DNA of 22,693 nt from an uncultured Bacillota bacterium (GCA_937897315.1 CALCNS010000209.1:1-22693); one strand, 5' to 3'; counted from the first letter of the stretch, positions 13,500 through 21,571 are shown. Program-made: numbers and translations. Notes: generated by a model not told the origin, from the letters alone.

Positions 13500-15458
13500 A
13501 TGAATACCATAAGGGAATGTATTTTGGTGTGTTTGTCCTCGTCTCCTTCTAATCAGACGGTGATTCAATCTGCGATAAAAATGGCAGAAGCTTATCATGC
13601 GGAACTAATCGCTCTTTATGTTGAGGCCAATGACTATCGTTATACTTCAGATCAAGAAAGACTTCAGTTAGAGATGAATAGAAAAGCCGCGGTAAAAGGC
13701 GGGGCCACATACATCAATTTGGTTGGAGAAGACATTGCAATGCTAATTGCACAATATGCTCGGGTTTGTCATGCTACGAAGTTGGTGATTGGAAGGCCTA
13801 ATGAACACGGTTTCTGGTTCTTTCAGAAGGATATATCACAACAACTGATTCTTATGCTCCCTGATATTGAGATGTACATGATTCCTTCTTCCGAACCGAC
13901 ACTGAGCTATGTAGATCGTCCCAAAATGAATAAATGGTCCGCCCGCGACTTTGGATTTGCCATGATGATTTTGTTTGCAGCTACGTTTTTAGGTTTGTGT
14001 TTAGAGTGGCTGGGATTTACCGATGTCAATATCATAACCGTTTATATTGTATCGGTTATGTTCGTAGCTTACTTTACGGAAGGGTATTACTATGGGTTTA
14101 TTGCTTCGATTGCTGGGGTAATGATCTTTAATTTTTTGTTTACGGAACCTAAATTTACCTTTGTCGCGAATGACAAAGGGTATCCGGTCACGTTTTTTGT
14201 GATGTTTGTGGCGTCATTTTTGACAAGCTCTTTAACGGCACGTAGCCGAACCGAGGCAAAATCCAATGCTCAAAAAGCATACCGTACAGAAATATTGTTG
14301 ACAGCAAGTAGAAACTTACAGCATGCGGACTCCGAAACAGAAATATTACACGAGACCGCTACACAGATTTTAAAATTAACAGGAAATCCCGTCGTGTTGT
14401 ATTCGGTCAAGCAAGAGCAACTGGTGAATCCGGTTTTCTATGATCCACGAAAAGAACTGGCAGAGGAAGAAGAGGAGAACTTCTTCATACATGAGAAACA
14501 TGTGGCAGAATATGTTTTTCAGCATAATGAGCAAGCCGGGGCATCCACAAAAACGCACCCTCAATCGAATTTTTGGTATTTAGCCATACGCGGGCAACAT
14601 CAAGTTCACGCCGTAGCAGGCATCGCAGTAAATGCGAACGAACCCATTCGAAATTTTGAAAAAAGTTTGCTGTTAGCTCTTTTGGGCGAATGTGGAGTCG
14701 CATTAGAGAAACAGCAATTACGAGATACTCAAGCAAGATTGAGAACGGAAGCTCAACGAGAGAAGACTCGAGCTGATTTGCTAAGAGCTATTTCCCACGA
14801 TTTGCGTACACCACTCACAAGTATCTCCGGTAATGCTGAACTTTTAACAAACCAATACGAAATGCTGGACAATCAGCAACGCACGCAATTGTTTAGTGAT
14901 ATTTACGAGGACTCCTCTTGGTTAATTCGTTTGGTTGAAAACCTGCTAGCTATCACACGTATGGATAACAAATCGGTCAGTTTAAACTTAAAACCAGAAT
15001 TCGTAGTGGACGTGATAGAGGAAGCCATCTCACATTCTGCCAGAAGAGCACAAAACCATATTCTCATGGTTGAACATGTAGAAGAGTTCCTCATGGCACG
15101 CATGGAAGCATCTCTCATTGTTCAGGTTTTGGTCAATTTAGTAGATAATGCTGTGAAATACACGCCCCATGGATCAAAGATCAAGATCAGTGCAAAACGC
15201 AGTTTGGATTGTGTACTAATAACTGTTTGTGATACGGGTCCCGGTATTCCTGCAGAACAGAAATCTCGTTTATTTGAAATGTATTTTGTGGGAAGTAATT
15301 ATCGAAGCGATACTCGAAGAGGATTAGGATTGGGGTTAGCCCTGTGCAAAGCCATTGTTTCTGCCCATGGTGGTGATATTTGGGTCTCCGATTATGAACC
15401 ACAGGGCACTTGTTTTACCTTTTCATTGAAAGCCGAGGAAGTGAAAGCAAATGAATAA
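13500..15458 (+). CDS. KdpD-like sensor histidine kinase lacking the N-terminal KdpD domain
   Basis: A 652-aa membrane histidine kinase. The start at 13500 has AAAAGGAGGGG; a GTG at 13446 has no such site. Domains in order: a universal-stress-protein-like domain (about 5-130), a four-helix membrane block of the DUF4118 type (about 150-245, including FTDVNIITVYIVSV), a GAF-like domain (about 270-405), HisKA with phospho-acceptor His433 in AISHDLRTPLTS, and an ATPase domain with VNLVDNAVKYTP, DTGPGIP and GLGLGLALCKA. Full KdpD (about 900 aa) begins with a roughly 210-residue KdpD domain with Walker motifs; here it is absent. It sits with trkA-trkH and no kdpFABC, so it probably controls Trk-type uptake. 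Confidence 0.9.
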   Translation: MNTIRECILVCLSSSPSNQTVIQSAIKMAEAYHAELIALYVEANDYRYTSDQERLQLEMNRKAAVKGGATYINLVGEDIAMLIAQYARVCHATKLVIGRPNEHGFWFFQKDISQQLILMLPDIEMYMIPSSEPTLSYVDRPKMNKWSARDFGFAMMILFAATFLGLCLEWLGFTDVNIITVYIVSVMFVAYFTEGYYYGFIASIAGVMIFNFLFTEPKFTFVANDKGYPVTFFVMFVASFLTSSLTARSRTEAKSNAQKAYRTEILLTASRNLQHADSETEILHETATQILKLTGNPVVLYSVKQEQLVNPVFYDPRKELAEEEEENFFIHEKHVAEYVFQHNEQAGASTKTHPQSNFWYLAIRGQHQVHAVAGIAVNANEPIRNFEKSLLLALLGECGVALEKQQLRDTQARLRTEAQREKTRADLLRAISHDLRTPLTSISGNAELLTNQYEMLDNQQRTQLFSDIYEDSSWLIRLVENLLAITRMDNKSVSLNLKPEFVVDVIEEAISHSARRAQNHILMVEHVEEFLMARMEASLIVQVLVNLVDNAVKYTPHGSKIKISAKRSLDCVLITVCDTGPGIPAEQKSRLFEMYFVGSNYRSDTRRGLGLGLALCKAIVSAHGGDIWVSDYEPQGTCFTFSLKAEEVKANE

Positions 15459-16155
15459 ACCATTGGTTTTGGTGATTGAAGATGATAGACCAGTTCGCAA
15501 TCTTATCACTCTAACACTAGAGACTCATGGATACCGATATAAAGCAGCAGACAAGGGTTCAGAAGCCGTGATGCTATCGTTATCCTATCATCCCGAGATG
15601 ATCATTTTGGATTTAGGGTTGCCAGATATGGATGGGGTGGATTTTATTAAAAAGACCCGCTCGTGGTCTAATGTACCCATCATTATAGTCAGCTCTCGAA
15701 GTGAAGATACAGATAAAATAAACGCTCTTGATGCAGGAGCAGATGATTATTTGACGAAACCCTTTAGTGTTGGAGAATTATTGGCAAGACTACGGGTGGC
15801 ATTGAGAAGAGCCCAAGCTACGGAGAATATGGAGCAAAACCAACAAATCTTTCAAAATGGAGAATTGAAAATTGATTATGCGGCAGGCTGTGTATTTGTT
15901 GGCGACGTGGAGATTCATGTTTCGCCGATTGAATATAGAATACTCAGCTTGTTATCGCGAAATTTTGGGAAAGTGTTGACACATAATTACTTTTTAAAAG
16001 AAATCTGGGATAACACCTTGCCAGGTGACACCCCTGCCCTTAGAGTTTATATTGCGACCTTGAGAAAAAAACTGGAACCTATGTTGGAGAGTGAACTGAT
16101 TCATACTCATGTGGGTATTGGCTACCGCATGCTGAAAGTGAACTCCGATGAATGA
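15451..16155 (+). CDS. KdpE-like response regulator (OmpR family)
   Basis: A 234-aa response regulator. The receiver domain (about 1-120) has Asp11-Asp12, phospho-acceptor Asp54 in IILDLGLPDMDG, and Lys103 in YLTKPF. The usual switch Thr is Ser (IIIVSSRSE). The OmpR-type winged helix (about 135-232) includes IEYRILSLLSRNFGKVLTHN and RVYIATLRKKLE, close to KdpE. It overlaps the kinase gene by 8 bp. It probably regulates the potassium operon or other potassium genes. I see no KdpE box in the 9941-10028 leader with confidence. Confidence 0.93.
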   Translation: MNKPLVLVIEDDRPVRNLITLTLETHGYRYKAADKGSEAVMLSLSYHPEMIILDLGLPDMDGVDFIKKTRSWSNVPIIIVSSRSEDTDKINALDAGADDYLTKPFSVGELLARLRVALRRAQATENMEQNQQIFQNGELKIDYAAGCVFVGDVEIHVSPIEYRILSLLSRNFGKVLTHNYFLKEIWDNTLPGDTPALRVYIATLRKKLEPMLESELIHTHVGIGYRMLKVNSDE

Positions 16156-16211
16156 GAAATATATATACGCACGGCTATGGATACGAAATCGATGATTTTT
16201 TCAAAAAGGGG

Positions 16212-16240
16212 TTGACGAAGGGTCGCACTTCGGTTATATT
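16212..16240 (+). promoter_or_regulatory. Sigma-A promoter of the methionine operon
   Basis: TTGACG (16212-16217), a 17-bp spacer, and TATATT (16235-16240). The predicted start, about 16247, lies just upstream of the T-box leader. No terminator is visible between the response-regulator stop (16155) and here, so read-through is possible. Confidence 0.85.
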
Positions 16241-16263
16241 ATGACAAATGAAGATGAAACCTA

Positions 16264-16512
16264 ATGAGCAGAAGAGTAGTCGTCGGAAAAACCCCACAGA
16301 GAGTCTCGGTTGGTGAAAAGAGACGGGAGAATAAGATGGCGAACATGGCCTGCAGAAGGGGGCAGCCGACCCGCAAGGTTCAAGTTGCCACGTGTGGACA
16401 CGTTAGCGTCACAGGGTATGTTTGTACCCGTCAGAGACCTTTGTAACAGAGGTAAAGTAAGGTGGTACCACGAGATATTCGTCCTTTCGATTTTTCGAAA
16501 GGACGTTTTTTT
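16264..16512 (+). promoter_or_regulatory. T-box riboswitch, methionine specifier
   Basis: A tRNA-sensing leader. Stem I shows the AGTA motif (16275-16278), AGAGAG and GGTTGGTG distal-loop sequences, and a specifier loop with GAAC-ATG-G. ATG (16345-16347) is the likely Met specifier. The T-box AAGG-TGGTACC-ACGA (16459-16473) pairs with TCGT-CCTT (16479-16486), leaving the 7-nt bulge TGGTACC. Its TGGT can pair with ACCA, which fits tRNA-Met with discriminator A. A competing terminator follows. Uncharged tRNA-Met should therefore switch on metY, metA-ask and asd. The codon choice is inferred by eye but agrees with the downstream genes. Confidence 0.9.
16481..16512 (+). terminator. T-box regulated terminator
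   Basis: A 10-bp perfect stem, GTCCTTTCGA / TCGAAAGGAC, with a TTTT loop, followed by GTTTTTTT. Its left arm shares CCTT with the antiterminator, so the two folds exclude each other. Confidence 0.92.
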
Positions 16513-16541
16513 ATATTTAAGAAAAGAAGGAGGAAATATCG

Positions 16542-17813
16542 ATGAACCATTACAGTCCAGAAACTCTATGTATCCATGCCGGTTACACACCAAAGAACGG
16601 GGAACCGCGTATCATGCCCATTGTTCAGTCAACAACTTATAAATATGAAAATGCAGACGAGGTTGCTGCGTTATTCGATTTGAGCAAAGAGGGGCATATG
16701 TACAGCCGAATTTCCAATCCTACAGTAGAGGTTTTGGAAAAAAAGCTGGCTATCATGGAAGGTGGGGTAGCGGCCGTTGCGACCTCATCTGGTCAAGCTG
16801 CCACCCTTTTGGCGATTTTAACCATTTGCAATCAGGGGGAGCATATATTGGCTTTCCATAATCTGTATGGAGGAACCTATACCTTGTTGACTTCCACTTT
16901 AAAAAAGTTTGGCATAGAGACCACACTAATCCCTCTCACCGCAGACGACGAGGAAGTTCGAAGGGCTTTTAGACCGAACACTAAGTTGTTGTTTGGTGAA
17001 ACCATTGGAAATCCCGGCGTAGAAGTGCTCGACATTCAACGTGCGGCTTCATTGGCACATGAAGCCGGTGTCCCTTTATTCGTAGATAATACATTTGCGA
17101 CCCCTTATTTGTGTCGACCTATCGAGCACGGAGCCGATATCGTCATACATTCTGCTACAAAATATCTCGACGGGCACGCAACCAGCTTGGGAGGTTTTAT
17201 TGTCGATAGTGGGCGGTTCAATTGGGGAAATGGAAAGTTCCCCCATTTGACAGAAGAAGACCCCAACTACCATGGTTTGTCTTATACAAAAGCGTTTGGA
17301 TCAAAAGCCTTTGCCGTGAAAGCCCGAGCAGTGTTTCTGCGGGATTTTGGCACCACATTGAGCCCGTTTAACGCTTTTCTAATCAACCTTGGCACCGAAA
17401 CATTGCATTTGCGTATGCAACGTCACTCAGAAAATGCACTTGCCATAGCGAAAGCTCTACAAAAGAATCCACAAGTCGAGTGGGTGAGGTATCCTCTTTT
17501 GCCAGAATCGTCGACCTATGAACTGGCTCAAAAGTACCTGCCTCTGGGAGGATCTGGTATCATCTCTTTTGGAATCAAAGGAAATTGGCAGGTCAGTAAA
17601 GAATTTATTAACAAACTTCAACTAGCTTCTTTGGTTGTGCATGTCGGCGATTTAAGAACTCATGTACTACACCCTGCTTCCATGACGCACAGGCAATTAT
17701 CGGTCGAAGCTCAGAAAAAAGCCGGTATTCTGGAGAATATGATCCGGTTATCTGTAGGTATAGAGAATGTGACAGATATCCTAAAGGATCTGGAACAAGC
17801 TCTACATACATAG
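16542..17813 (+). CDS. metY: O-acetylhomoserine sulfhydrylase (MetY-like)
   Basis: A 423-aa cytoplasmic PLP enzyme of the Cys/Met metabolism family. It should convert O-acetylhomoserine and sulfide to homocysteine and acetate. PLP lysine is Lys207 in SATKYLDGH; Asp182 (VDNTFATPY) pairs with the ring nitrogen; Tyr54-x-Arg56 (YSRISNPT) binds phosphate from the neighbouring subunit. The length matches MetY (about 425-430) rather than MetB/MetC (about 380-390). AAGGAGG precedes the start. It is the first gene of the T-box operon, and the next gene makes its substrate. A methionine gamma-lyase or other family member is less likely given that context. Confidence 0.88.
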   Translation: MNHYSPETLCIHAGYTPKNGEPRIMPIVQSTTYKYENADEVAALFDLSKEGHMYSRISNPTVEVLEKKLAIMEGGVAAVATSSGQAATLLAILTICNQGEHILAFHNLYGGTYTLLTSTLKKFGIETTLIPLTADDEEVRRAFRPNTKLLFGETIGNPGVEVLDIQRAASLAHEAGVPLFVDNTFATPYLCRPIEHGADIVIHSATKYLDGHATSLGGFIVDSGRFNWGNGKFPHLTEEDPNYHGLSYTKAFGSKAFAVKARAVFLRDFGTTLSPFNAFLINLGTETLHLRMQRHSENALAIAKALQKNPQVEWVRYPLLPESSTYELAQKYLPLGGSGIISFGIKGNWQVSKEFINKLQLASLVVHVGDLRTHVLHPASMTHRQLSVEAQKKAGILENMIRLSVGIENVTDILKDLEQALHT

Positions 17814-17822
17814 GAGGAAGAA

Positions 17823-19619
17823 ATGCCCATTATTCTACCGCGGGATTTACCTGTGAAAGCCATATTAGAACAGGAGAATATCTTCACCATGAGCGAGCAA
17901 CGCGCTGTGCATCAGGATATTCGTCCGATTCATGTGGCTATTGTAAACTTAATGCCCAATAAAGAAGAAACCGAGTTGCAGCTGTTGCGCATGCTTTCGA
18001 ACACAGCTTTGCAGGTTCGGTTTGATTTGATACGCACCCAGAGTTACCACAGTAAGCACACCGACGAATCGTATTTGAATCGTTTCTATAAAACCTTTGA
18101 GGACATAAAAGATCAACGTTACGATGCCATGATTGTAACAGGCGCGCCGGTGGAACGGTTGCATTATGAAGAAGTTTTGTATTGGAATGAGTTGCGTGAA
18201 ATTTTAGATTTTGCTCAGCGCAACGTCTACTCTACAATCTTTATTTGTTGGGCAGCGCAAGCAGCGATGTATCATTACTATGGCATTGAGAAAAGGAACT
18301 TGGATGAGAAATTGTTCGGTGTCTATGAATATCCGGTTTTGCAAAAAGGTGTTTTGTTTAAAGGATTTGACGATACTTTTTGGGCCCCTCAGTCGCGCTG
18401 TGCGACTATTTTGCGTGAAGATGTGGAAAAAATACCGGATTTAACCATCTGGGCCGATCGCCCCGATACCGGTGTGAATATTGTTACGACCAAAGACAAT
18501 CGCTTGATTTTTATTGCAGGGCATTGGGAGTATGATGAAGGCACCTTGTTGCGTGAGTATCAACGCGATCAATTAAAAGGCTTAGAACCGCATTTGCCGG
18601 TGAACTACTTCGTGGAAGACGACCCCTCCAAAGGGATTCGCGTGCGTTGGAGGATGGCGGCGAATTTGTTTTACTCGAATTGGCTCAATTACTGTGTGTA
18701 TCAGGAGACACCCTACGATTTAAGCTTGTTAGCTCGTAAAAAAGTAGCTAAATTTGGTGGGACGTCCTTGGCTTCTGCAAAGCAGTTTAGTAAAGTGCGC
18801 GAAATTGTGTTGTCGGCAGAAGATCGTAACATCATTGTCGTCTCAGCTCCGGGAAAACGATTTGAAGAAGATAACAAGGTTACGGATTTACTACTAGAAT
18901 TCTACGAGTTGCAAAAAGAGCTGAGTAGAGTAGAGCTCAGTGAAGAAGAATACGAAATTCTATGCTTGCAACGGGATCAGGTTCTGCAAATCACCGCCAA
19001 TCGCTTTCACGAAATTGCATCCGACTTGTTCTTAGACTTTCAAGTGAAGCAAAAAATTGACGAAGTGATGGCCTGGCTGCTGGATCAAACGGAACGAGAT
19101 GAGATTATTTCTCGTGGAGAATACATCAATGCACAAATCATGGCAGAGTATTTGGACTACGAATTCATCGATGCCAAGGAGCTCATTTTCTTTACATCAG
19201 AGGGGAAGTTGGATAAGCATAATACCTATGATGCCATAAGGGAGCGTTTAGCAGTCGCTAAGAAAGTGGTAGTACCTGGATTTTATGGGGTGGATGCTTG
19301 TGGAAAGATTAAAACATTTGAGCGGGGTGGATCCGATATTACAGGGTCCATCATCGCCAGCGCTTTAAATTGTGATGTTTACGAAAACTGGACCGATGTC
19401 GATGGCGTGATGACCGCAGACCCGGCGAAATCGAAAGATGCCAAGAAAATTGCCCGAATGACTTATGAAGAGTTATTAAAAATGGCGAAAGGTGGAGCTC
19501 AGGTCTATCATCCGGATGCTATTTCACCACTTATGGAAGTAGGAATTCCCATTGTTATTAAGAATACCAATAATCCTTCCGCTGACGGCACGATTGTCTT
19601 ACACGAGAAGAGAAAGTGA
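17823..19619 (+). CDS. Fused homoserine O-acetyltransferase - aspartokinase catalytic domain
   Basis: A 598-aa bifunctional protein in one open frame. Residues 1-300 are a full-length MetA-type homoserine acyltransferase: catalytic Cys142 in FICWAAQAA, His234 and Glu236 in AGHWEYDEG, and Glu111 (GAPVE), the residue linked to acetyl-CoA rather than succinyl-CoA use. After a linker of about six residues, 306-598 is an aspartate kinase catalytic domain: KFGGTSLAS at 310-318, SRGEY at 430-434, FERGGSDITGS at 499-509, and WTDVDGVMTADP at 523-534. It ends at PIVIKNTNNPSADGT, where the tandem ACT domains normally begin, so lysine/threonine feedback sites are missing. TAGGAGG overlaps the metY stop. 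asd follows 9 bp on. No hom gene is in the window. Confidence 0.93.
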   Translation: MPIILPRDLPVKAILEQENIFTMSEQRAVHQDIRPIHVAIVNLMPNKEETELQLLRMLSNTALQVRFDLIRTQSYHSKHTDESYLNRFYKTFEDIKDQRYDAMIVTGAPVERLHYEEVLYWNELREILDFAQRNVYSTIFICWAAQAAMYHYYGIEKRNLDEKLFGVYEYPVLQKGVLFKGFDDTFWAPQSRCATILREDVEKIPDLTIWADRPDTGVNIVTTKDNRLIFIAGHWEYDEGTLLREYQRDQLKGLEPHLPVNYFVEDDPSKGIRVRWRMAANLFYSNWLNYCVYQETPYDLSLLARKKVAKFGGTSLASAKQFSKVREIVLSAEDRNIIVVSAPGKRFEEDNKVTDLLLEFYELQKELSRVELSEEEYEILCLQRDQVLQITANRFHEIASDLFLDFQVKQKIDEVMAWLLDQTERDEIISRGEYINAQIMAEYLDYEFIDAKELIFFTSEGKLDKHNTYDAIRERLAVAKKVVVPGFYGVDACGKIKTFERGGSDITGSIIASALNCDVYENWTDVDGVMTADPAKSKDAKKIARMTYEELLKMAKGGAQVYHPDAISPLMEVGIPIVIKNTNNPSADGTIVLHEKRK

Positions 19620-19628
19620 GGTAGAAGT

Positions 19629-20612
19629 ATGCAAAAAAAACGTTTAGCGGTCATGGGAGCTACCGGTCTGGTAGGTCAAGCGATGATACAAGTATTACAG
19701 GAGTATGCGATACCCTATACTTCGCTGCGCCTTTTTGCTTCGGCACAATCGGCAGGCCAGAAAATTCGAGTGGGACACCAGAGCATTGTGGTAGAAGAAC
19801 TGAAGAAAGATGTTTTCGATGGTAGTATCGACGTGGCGTTGTTTGCTTTGGAAGCAAATTTTGCTCAGGAGTTTGCTCCCATTGCAGCTGCTACGGGGTC
19901 TACGGTCATCGATAATTCTCGAGCTTTTCGCATGGAGCCACACATCCCTTTGGTGGTTCCCGAAGTCAATGCGCACACATTGAAGGATTATCATGGAATT
20001 ATCGCTAACCCGAATTGCTCTACCATTCAGAGCGTGGTAGCTTTAGCACCTCTACGGAAATATGGTTTGAAGAGGGTGGCATATGCTACGTATCAGGCTG
20101 TCTCTGGGTCGGGGAAAGCCGGTTTGGAAGACTTAGAGCGTGGTTTGCATGGTGAAGAGCCCAAATTCTATCCACATGACATTGCTTTTAACGTGTTACC
20201 ACATATTGATTCGTTTTTAGAGACGGGCTACACCAAAGAAGAGCAAAAGATGATAGACGAAACACGTAAGATTCTGGAAATGCCGGAGTTGAAGGTGACG
20301 GCAACTACTGTGCGAGTCCCAGTACGATACGGGCATTGTGTGGAAATAAATCTTTGTACCGAGAAAGCATTTGAGGTGGAAGAAGTCAGGGAGTTGTTGC
20401 GTAATTCCCCGGGAATCATTGTAATGGACGAGCCCAACCGGGCGATGTACCCCACGCCTCTGGCAGCGGCAGGTAGTGACTCGGTGTATGTGGGGCGTAT
20501 ACGCCGTGATGTTTCACAGGAAAATGGTCTGCACTTATGGTGTGTAGCAGACAATGTGCGAAAAGGAGCAGCTTCTAACGCTGTTCAAATATTACAGAGG
20601 ATTTTGCAATAA
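19629..20612 (+). CDS. asd: Aspartate-semialdehyde dehydrogenase
   Basis: A 327-aa cytoplasmic enzyme that reduces aspartyl phosphate to aspartate semialdehyde with NADPH, the step after the kinase half of the preceding protein. The nucleotide-binding GATGLVGQ is at 10-17; the catalytic Cys130 is in NPNCST; the active-site His236 is in RVPVRYGHC. Length is near the usual 330-340 aa. GAGGT overlaps the preceding stop and serves as ribosome site. It is the last gene of the T-box operon and is followed directly by a strong terminator. A second, general asd may exist elsewhere in the genome, given methionine-specific control here. Confidence 0.95.
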   Translation: MQKKRLAVMGATGLVGQAMIQVLQEYAIPYTSLRLFASAQSAGQKIRVGHQSIVVEELKKDVFDGSIDVALFALEANFAQEFAPIAAATGSTVIDNSRAFRMEPHIPLVVPEVNAHTLKDYHGIIANPNCSTIQSVVALAPLRKYGLKRVAYATYQAVSGSGKAGLEDLERGLHGEEPKFYPHDIAFNVLPHIDSFLETGYTKEEQKMIDETRKILEMPELKVTATTVRVPVRYGHCVEINLCTEKAFEVEEVRELLRNSPGIIVMDEPNRAMYPTPLAAAGSDSVYVGRIRRDVSQENGLHLWCVADNVRKGAASNAVQILQRILQ

Positions 20613-20651
20613 AAAAATGCTGCTTCGCAACCTAAGCGAAGCAGCATTTTT
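20613..20651. terminator. Bidirectional terminator between asd and the riboflavin transporter
   Basis: A 16-bp perfect stem (AAAAATGCTGCTTCGC / GCGAAGCAGCATTTTT) with a 7-nt loop. It starts immediately after the asd stop and has A/T tracts on both sides, so it serves both convergent genes. Confidence 0.95.
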
Positions 20652-20659
20652 CTATGGGA

Positions 20660-21202
20660 TCATTGCACCAGAAAATCTTTGATACGCCAGAAGAGAAGGG
20701 CGGAAAGAGCGGTCACCACAGCACCCTTGGTGAGGTTAAATGCAATAACTGCCGGTAAGAAAGCAATAAGGGCTTCCATGGGCATGAAAAGTGTATACAT
20801 AGGGAAAATTACATGTAAGTTGATGAAGTAGGCTGCAATGGTCATAATGACAGTGCCGATGGCACCTGTGACCAGCAGGTTGATGGTGGTGTGTTTGACC
20901 AGCTTAATCTTGGAAGATAAGGAAATCGAAAGTACTAAAATGCTACCATACAGGAAATTGGCTAGCTGACCAATGCCGGCGCTGTCGGTAAAGAGCAAAT
21001 GCACCAGGTTTTTAATCAAAACGACCATAACACCGCTCAAAGGTCCAAACGCCAAACCCGATAATGCTGCCGGTACATCGGCTAAATCGAGTTTTAAAAA
21101 GGGCGTACCAAACAAGGGCGGTGTTTCAATGTACATTAATACCAAAGACAAAGCAGCCAACAAGGCCGTGCGGACCATCCACTTTAAAGAACCGGTTTTC
21201 AT
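20660..21202 (-). CDS. ribU: ECF transporter S component, probable riboflavin transporter
   Basis: A 180-aa membrane protein of the RibU type, the substrate-binding S component of an energy-coupling-factor importer. It has about six hydrophobic helices. Near the N-terminus, residues 25-57 carry the LYIETPPLFGTPFLKLDLAD motif followed by VPAALSGLAFGP, which is characteristic of RibU-like S components. The C-terminus is basic (FWRIKDFLVQ). It is directly behind an FMN riboswitch, which strongly supports riboflavin or FMN-precursor uptake. No ECF A, A' or T genes are adjacent, as is normal for group II systems. The start at 21202 has AGAGGATGG upstream. Confidence 0.9.
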   Translation of the reverse strand: MKTGSLKWMVRTALLAALSLVLMYIETPPLFGTPFLKLDLADVPAALSGLAFGPLSGVMVVLIKNLVHLLFTDSAGIGQLANFLYGSILVLSISLSSKIKLVKHTTINLLVTGAIGTVIMTIAAYFINLHVIFPMYTLFMPMEALIAFLPAVIAFNLTKGAVVTALSALLFWRIKDFLVQ

Positions 21203-21223
21203 AAATCCATCCTCTTTCTACAT

Positions 21224-21259
21224 AAAAATCGCTGCTCGGAACAATGTCCAAGCAGCGAT
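21224..21259 (-). terminator. FMN-riboswitch terminator before ribU
   Basis: Leftward, ATCGCTGCT pairs with AGCAGCGAT, extended inward by three more pairs plus a G-U, with a 6-nt loop and a following TTTTTA. It lies between the aptamer and the ribU ribosome site, so it is the off-state structure. Confidence 0.9.
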
Positions 21260-21323
21260 GAATAAAAGCGAAGAAGATGAAACCTCCGGCTCGTATGACG
21301 AGACGAAAGATCATTCTGACTTT

Positions 21324-21452
21324 GCCTTCTTCCATCCGGACTATACCGTCGGTACCGGAATTGAACCGGTTCAACAGAAAAATTCTGCTCGCGGACTTGT
21401 GGAGACCTGCTCCCTTTACCGCCGGTGGGGAATCACACCCCGCCCTGAAGAC
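21324..21452 (-). promoter_or_regulatory. FMN riboswitch (RFN element)
   Basis: Leftward, the RNA shows the standard RFN order: CTTCAGGGCGGGGTG, then GATTCCCCACCGGCGGT, then GAGTCCGCGAG, then GAACCGGTTCAATTCCGGTA, then ACCGACGGT, then AGTCCGGATGGAAGAAG closing helix P1. FMN binding should favour the downstream terminator. GAAGAAG of P1 can also pair with CTTCTTC near 21262-21275, a possible antiterminator start (inferred). Confidence 0.96.
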
Positions 21453-21473
21453 ATTGTAATCGATTGCGAAAAC

Positions 21474-21502
21474 ATCATATCGCAAAATGACGCCCACGTC
21501 AA
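21474..21502 (-). promoter_or_regulatory. Promoter for the FMN riboswitch-ribU transcript
   Basis: Leftward: TTGACG (complement of 21497-21502), a 17-bp spacer, TATGAT (complement of 21474-21479). The predicted start near 21467 is about 15 nt before the aptamer. Confidence 0.88.
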
Positions 21503-21528
21503 GCTTTTTTAACACCTCGGGGCGTCTC

Positions 21529-21549
21529 GCGTTTTCACAACAAAAACGC
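21529..21549 (-). terminator. Weak hairpin after the SLH-protein gene
   Basis: GCGTTTT and AAAACGC form a 7-bp stem with a 7-nt loop, 23 bp past the leftward gene's stop. There is no U tract, so it is only a candidate terminator. Read-through into the ribU promoter is possible. Confidence 0.35.
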
Positions 21550-21571
21550 TTACCCTAGTGGTAAATATGGA

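Noticed and set aside
16264..16512. A SAM (S-box) riboswitch as the methionine leader
   Set aside because: The AAGGTGGTACCACG T-box, AGTA motif and antiterminator/terminator overlap are diagnostic of a tRNA-sensing T-box; S-box core motifs are not seen.
16264..16642. Rightward reading frames of 60 and 110 codons inside the methionine leader
   Set aside because: They cover the T-box RNA and terminator, lack good ribosome sites, and the conserved RNA motifs explain the sequence.
21488..21512. A rightward terminator, TGACG-CCCA-CGTCA then TTTTTT
   Set aside because: The stem is only 5 bp, overlaps the ribU -35 box, and no rightward gene ends nearby.
20973..21515. Long frames on both strands across 20973-21515
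   Set aside because: They run through the FMN riboswitch, its promoter and the ribU start; codon patterns are poor and no ribosome site fits.
21556..21567. A half-copy of the REP-like element (AGTGGTAAAT)
   Set aside because: Only about ten bases match and the GGGGAC core is absent, so chance is sufficient.
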